Shown here: in pieces, positions 6,657-9,979 of the stretch | How the letters are laid out: each line of letters opens with the position of its first letter | Position numbering within the stretch: the first letter of the stretch is position 1 | Assembly (NCBI GenBank): GCA_964495805.1 | Contig: CAZBWV010000079.1 | Location: forward strand, 1 to 9,979 | Reading direction: 5' to 3' | DNA from: JALXCH01 sp964495805 | GTDB lineage: Bacteria; Calditrichota; Calditrichia; RBG-13-44-9 | Length of the DNA stretch: 9,979 nt | Position numbers and translations under genes: made by a program | Notes under the pieces: model-generated | Seen by the model: only the letters and a program-made list of their open reading frames with translations | Databases searched by the model: none | Told to the model about the DNA's origin: nothing

Positions 6657-7796
6657 ATGAAAAACTTTATTCTTAGTTTCCTGATTGGACTTCTCATTTT
6701 TTCCGGAACTCAAGCATCGGATCAGGCTCCCCGGAACCGTCTGTGGAATATTCTGGCCGGATTGAGGCATCGCGCGGTCATTCGATTTCAAACCCCGGAT
6801 AGTGCTCTGTACGAAGGGGAATTTCTAAAGGTTCAGAAGAAACAGCTTTTTTACCTCACCGCTCTGGGTGAGAAACAAATCACGCTGGATTCCATTAACG
6901 TTTTGTGGGTACGAAAACGTGCCACGCAGAAAGGAGCGAAAAAGGGATTGCTATATGGCGCTATTGCGGGCGCAATCAGCTTTCATTTACTGGGTTACCT
7001 GGCTTACGGGATGTGCGAGGGAGATTGTCCGGACGATCCGTTCCTGCACGCCATGAAGTTCAGTTTAGTGGGGACCATTTTAGGTGGTGGCAGCGGCGCA
7101 CTGATTGGCACCATCATTGGAAGCGGGACGTATCTGTGGGAGAAGAAATTCGATCGGTTCTCATTGCCTGCAGCGAAAGCGAAAAAAAAGAGTCCCGCTG
7201 CAACGAAAATGCCTCACCGCACCCAATCGGTCCAACCTGCTACCAGGCAAGAACCACCACCACCACCAAAGGAAAAAACTCCCGTGTCTCCTCCCCGAAC
7301 AACGGTTCAGCCCACGGCACCTTCACCGCAATACATTGCTTCCATGGGCGCACGGATGGGGCTGGGGGTTGGTCTGGACCCGGAAACCGGTGGCGGTTCC
7401 GCGATCGGCATCGTCTTTCAGACCAGAGTGAATCCGCTAATGGATGTTGCCCTGGAAGGGAACTACTACTTTCTGGGCAAAACGCAAGAGTCGTTTGTAG
7501 ATGAGGGAAGAGAAATTACAGTGGATTACTCCAATCATGTAGTTCAGCTGGGGGGATTCATGCAGTTTTTCTTGCTCCGACACGGTTTTCGTCCCTTTTT
7601 TACCGGCGGGTTGGGATTTTACTCCTGGCGTCAGAGTTATCTGGGGTTTAACCTGGGGGTTGGCCTGAAATCCCCTCTCATTCGCGATCATTATTTAATT
7701 ATTTTCGAAACCCGATGGCATCATAATTTACAACATCTGGGCGGACCAACTCCCACATTCCTGAACGGTGGTATGCTTCTTCAATATACCTGGTAA
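6657..7796 (+). CDS. Exported protein with glycine-rich membrane hairpin, proline linker and outer-membrane barrel
   Basis: Encodes 379 residues; I do not recognise a named family. Residues 1-20 are a signal peptide (FILSFLIGLLIFSGTQA). Residues 35-88 look like a small beta domain ('VIRFQTPDSALYEGEFLKV', 'ITLDSINVLWV'). Two glycine-spaced hydrophobic segments follow (93-117 and 135-161), separated by an acidic loop with two cysteines (C120, C124). Residues 172-225 are a lysine/proline linker containing five consecutive CCA codons (P200-204). Residues 226-379 alternate like a small eight-strand barrel and end in tryptophan, a usual outer-membrane assembly signal. The start at 6657 was chosen because AGAGAGG (6644-6650) lies six bases upstream and the signal peptide begins there. 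The earlier ATG at 6585 would bury it. It is monocistronic and converges on the TOPRIM-like gene with 19 bases between. Confidence 0.75.
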   Translation: MKNFILSFLIGLLIFSGTQASDQAPRNRLWNILAGLRHRAVIRFQTPDSALYEGEFLKVQKKQLFYLTALGEKQITLDSINVLWVRKRATQKGAKKGLLYGAIAGAISFHLLGYLAYGMCEGDCPDDPFLHAMKFSLVGTILGGGSGALIGTIIGSGTYLWEKKFDRFSLPAAKAKKKSPAATKMPHRTQSVQPATRQEPPPPPKEKTPVSPPRTTVQPTAPSPQYIASMGARMGLGVGLDPETGGGSAIGIVFQTRVNPLMDVALEGNYYFLGKTQESFVDEGREITVDYSNHVVQLGGFMQFFLLRHGFRPFFTGGLGFYSWRQSYLGFNLGVGLKSPLIRDHYLIIFETRWHHNLQHLGGPTPTFLNGGMLLQYTW

Positions 7797-7815
7797 ACAA
7801 ATATAAAATTCATTT

Positions 7816-8352
7816 TTAATTTTCGGGTGGGGAAAACAGTCCAAACCGGGTGGCAAAATACCGAAACGATTGATTGCGCTGAATTGCATGTTCAATCGAA
7901 AAAGATTTCAAAATTTCCATCATAAAATCGGTCCGGGAAGCAAACCGTGAAGGGATGAGTTGATCAAATTGTTCCTTACCTAAATGGTCTGTATTTTTAA
8001 TTTGTTTAATCTTCAATTCCTTCTCATCGATACCGGCAAGATACCACCCTTCTATTTCCCGAATAACAACCACAATTTTGGTGCTATCTAATTTTTTATA
8101 AATTTGGATAAGTTCATTTTTACGGAAAGTTACACATGGTGCATGATTTATATCGGCAATAAAAAGATATGAAGCACCAATGGATTGGATGCTTTGGATG
8201 AAGGAGGAAACCTTTTCTTTTTTTAATTCGGCATATTTAATAAAACGGATAAGATCATACCATTGTGTAAAAATGGGGAAAACTACATTTCTAAAAAAAC
8301 GTTCATCATCGTTCCCTTCCACGAAGACAAACATCTGACGATACGGCGTCAT
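7816..8352 (-). CDS. Small TOPRIM-like protein, putative effector of an ATPase-linked defence pair
   Basis: Encodes 178 residues. The N-terminus 'FVFVEGNDDERFF' (8-20) is the glutamate motif of TOPRIM folds as seen in OLD-like nucleases and DUF4276/DUF4435-type proteins. A hydrophobic strand then leads to 'FIADINHAPC' (64-73), where the usual D-x-D is D67-x-N69. 'VVVIREIEGWYLAG' (94-107) resembles the EIE-x-W motif of DUF4276-type proteins. The family assignment is tentative. The gene starts 3 bases after the ATPase stop, and its GGAGG (8359-8363) lies at the very end of the ATPase gene, six bases from ATG, so the two are co-translated. In related pairs the TOPRIM partner is a nuclease held or activated by the ATPase. 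That role is inferred here. The gene is AT-rich like its partner. Confidence 0.7.
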   Translation of the reverse strand: MTPYRQMFVFVEGNDDERFFRNVVFPIFTQWYDLIRFIKYAELKKEKVSSFIQSIQSIGASYLFIADINHAPCVTFRKNELIQIYKKLDSTKIVVVIREIEGWYLAGIDEKELKIKQIKNTDHLGKEQFDQLIPSRFASRTDFMMEILKSFSIEHAIQRNQSFRYFATRFGLFSPPEN

Positions 8353-8355
8353 CCG

Positions 8356-9600
8356 CTACCTCCCAAGCAAATTTTGCACAAACAACTCTTCTATGCCCAA
8401 ATTGTTTTTGAGAAATGCTTTGACCAATTTATTATCAATGGTCCTTTCAACTTTTGAGAAACCATCCTGATCGCGGTAAATAAAAAGTAAATTCTCCAGG
8501 CCTGCATATTTTACCACTTCAGGATTATGAGTAGTCACAACGATTTGTTTTCGTGTGGCAACTTCCCTCATCATATCCACTGTTTTAGAAATAAGAGATG
8601 GATGGATATTTCGTTCGGGTTCCTCGATAATAGCCAGACTGTTTTTCTCAAGGTATAAAGCGACAATTAGAGCAATAATATTAATTGTTCCGTCGGAAAT
8701 TAAAGAAGCTGGTAAATAGTTTCCCGGAAAATAAGATTCCATTATTTTAAATAGAACCGATTTATCCGCCAGTTTTTCAACTTTAACGTTACTAATGGAA
8801 GGAAGAACATCCTGCACCAGGTTAAATAGCTTTCTTCTAACATTTTTATTTTCTGCAATCCGCTTTAAAACAATAGAAAGATTTTCTCCGTCCTCTTCTA
8901 ACTCCGCCTTACCGGTTATGGGATGGGCTTTTTTAGGCAATTTAGGATCAAAATCATAAATGGAAATCCGGGTAAATATCTCCTCCAGAGAAAAAATGAA
9001 AAATATTGGCGTTTCCAGTAAAATAGCATTCGAAGGTATTTTTTCTTCAAAAAAATGAAAGGGGAAAACATGCTTGTCATGTAAATCCACCGAATCAGGT
9101 AATTGGAGTTTAACCTTTATTTTACCATTATTATTTTCGACCATCATCTGACCAACGCCTAAATCCTGTTTTTCCTTTAACCTGTTTTTTCCAGACATTT
9201 CCATTTCAGTAAATTGCATTTTCATCATTAACCGATCACTGGTTGTCCGAAATCCTATCCCCCGTTTATGAAATTTCAATTCGAACCGATATGTAAACTC
9301 AGAAATGGACATGCTCAAATTTTTACGAATCAACAACCGGTGATCGGGATTGGCCTGGATTTCCAGAGACAGATTTTCACCAGCTCCGATCTTCATATTT
9401 CGAATAAATTCGACACCTCCCTGCATCGAAATGGCGTTGTCCAGACCAGATCTGGCAATATCCCTTAAAAATTTAAAAATACTTACAAAATTAGACTTTC
9501 CCGCTCCATTAGGACCAATAAGAACATTAAAAGGGCTTAACGATATTTGCAAATCACGAAAGCTTTTAAAATTTTTTACCGAAATTCTTTTAATCGGCAT
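8356..9600 (-). CDS. AAA_21/ABC-type ATPase of a probable anti-phage defence pair
   Basis: Encodes 414 residues. The N-terminus 'ISVKNFKSFRDLQISLSPFN' leads to a Walker A at 29-37 (GPNGAGKSN). The central 80-260 is a variable insert. The C-terminal half has a signature-like 'LISDGTINIIAL' (300-311), Walker B with catalytic glutamates in 'LAIIEEPERNIHP' (322-334), and an H-loop 'TTHNPEV' (356-362). This order is that of RecF/SMC-like soluble ABC ATPases, grouped as AAA_21 and seen in OLD, PARIS, Septu and retron-linked ATPases. No transmembrane segment or nuclease domain is fused. GAGGG (9607-9611) lies six bases before ATG. Together with the TOPRIM-like gene it forms a two-gene operon. Both are visibly AT-rich: sampled 60-base lines give about 28-30% GC here against 50-52% in the upstream genes, which suggests transfer. 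Confidence 0.85.
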   Translation of the reverse strand: MPIKRISVKNFKSFRDLQISLSPFNVLIGPNGAGKSNFVSIFKFLRDIARSGLDNAISMQGGVEFIRNMKIGAGENLSLEIQANPDHRLLIRKNLSMSISEFTYRFELKFHKRGIGFRTTSDRLMMKMQFTEMEMSGKNRLKEKQDLGVGQMMVENNNGKIKVKLQLPDSVDLHDKHVFPFHFFEEKIPSNAILLETPIFFIFSLEEIFTRISIYDFDPKLPKKAHPITGKAELEEDGENLSIVLKRIAENKNVRRKLFNLVQDVLPSISNVKVEKLADKSVLFKIMESYFPGNYLPASLISDGTINIIALIVALYLEKNSLAIIEEPERNIHPSLISKTVDMMREVATRKQIVVTTHNPEVVKYAGLENLLFIYRDQDGFSKVERTIDNKLVKAFLKNNLGIEELFVQNLLGR

Positions 9601-9905
9601 AAAACACCCTCTTCACTTATGATTTATTTTAATCGTTTAGTTTAACACGAATATCCCTGTACCAGTAGAATAAAAACATTTCGAATTTCATGGCGGTACT
9701 TGTAAAGTTTTCTCCTAAAACAATTTATATGACGGCTGCCCAAAATACATAAATTACGATCAATTTTACCCAAGGTATTTCGTTGCGAAATTCAATTATT
9801 TATTTAATTTTAACTTTGTTTTTATTAAGAAACCACTGAAAAATAAAAAGTCCGGCACCTGGCCGGACTTTCTGATAAGAAGGATTGTATCTGAGAAAGG
9901 GCGAT
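9601..9905. other. AT-rich spacer upstream of the defence pair
   Basis: Contains the ribosome site of the ATPase gene and presumably its minus-strand promoter, but no hexamer pair with good spacing stands out. A small hairpin (atttcg/cgaaat, 9777-9791, loop ttg) could be an operator or structural. The terminator of the next gene lies at the far end. No open frame of useful length is seen. Confidence 0.55.
9841..9871 (-). terminator. Intrinsic terminator of the partial gene at the right edge
   Basis: A perfect 10-base-pair stem (aaagtccggc 9847-9856, gccggacttt 9862-9871) with loop acctg. On the minus strand the stem is followed by further T (complement of 9841-9846), giving a T-rich tail suited to end the gene stopping at 9906. 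On the plus strand the tail is only three T. It isolates the defence pair from read-through. Confidence 0.8.
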
Positions 9906-9979
9906 TTAATTCCCTTCTTCTTTTTCTCGTCTGGCTTCTTCAATGATCTTTTGTGCCAGGTCATGAGGCACTTCTTCGT
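9906..9979 (-). CDS. C-terminal end of an unidentified gene (runs off the window)
   Basis: The last 23 codons and a TAA stop (complement of 9906-9908) are visible, translating to EEVPHDLAQKIIEEARREKE followed by EGN. It is a charged, helix-prone tail. The terminator 35 bases downstream and the normal codon pattern support a real gene. The composition is closer to the upstream housekeeping genes than to the AT-rich cassette, so the island edge probably lies between 9601 and 9905. The fragment is too short to name a family. Confidence 0.65.
   Translation of the reverse strand, partial: EEVPHDLAQKIIEEARREKEEGN

Overview
The window looks like chromosomal DNA from a bacterium of the FCB superphylum, most likely outside classical Bacteroidetes (Calditrichota- or KSB1-like). 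The clues are a FlgD-like/type IX-style C-terminal sorting module (NYPNPFN start, WDG and SGFYIYR motifs), several outer-membrane beta-barrel proteins, Shine-Dalgarno-led genes and intergenic repeats of the kind scattered in such genomes. The phylum call is an inference.

Layout. Bases 1-689 hold no convincing gene but are full of repeats: copies of a 'gattcctcc...ggaatgacag' repeat, a short 'acaggat' repeat, and a compact REP-like element (218-430) with 26-base inverted ends and two internal hairpins. Bases 690-2624 are one continuous plus-strand frame for a secreted beta-helix protein with a C-terminal sorting domain. The frame is cut at codon 172 by a single in-frame TGA (1203-1205) and closed by a strong terminator at 2652-2685. 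Converging from the minus strand is a set of three genes: a HIT-family hydrolase/phosphorylase, imidazolonepropionase (hutI, overlapping the HIT stop by 4 bases) and a Wzi-like outer-membrane protein. After a 375-base divergent promoter region comes a plus-strand gene (6657-7796) joining a glycine-rich membrane hairpin to an outer-membrane barrel through a proline-rich linker.

From 7816 to 9600 the base composition becomes AT-rich. There a two-gene minus-strand cassette encodes an ABC/SMC-like ATPase (AAA_21 type) followed 3 bases later by a small TOPRIM-like protein. This gene pairing is typical of anti-phage defence modules (ATPase sensor plus nuclease-like effector), and it is the best candidate for a little-described system here. 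An AT-rich spacer and a terminator then separate it from the C-terminal end of another minus-strand gene that runs off the window.

The genes do not form one pathway. The window combines cell-surface genes, one housekeeping operon and a probably acquired defence cassette.
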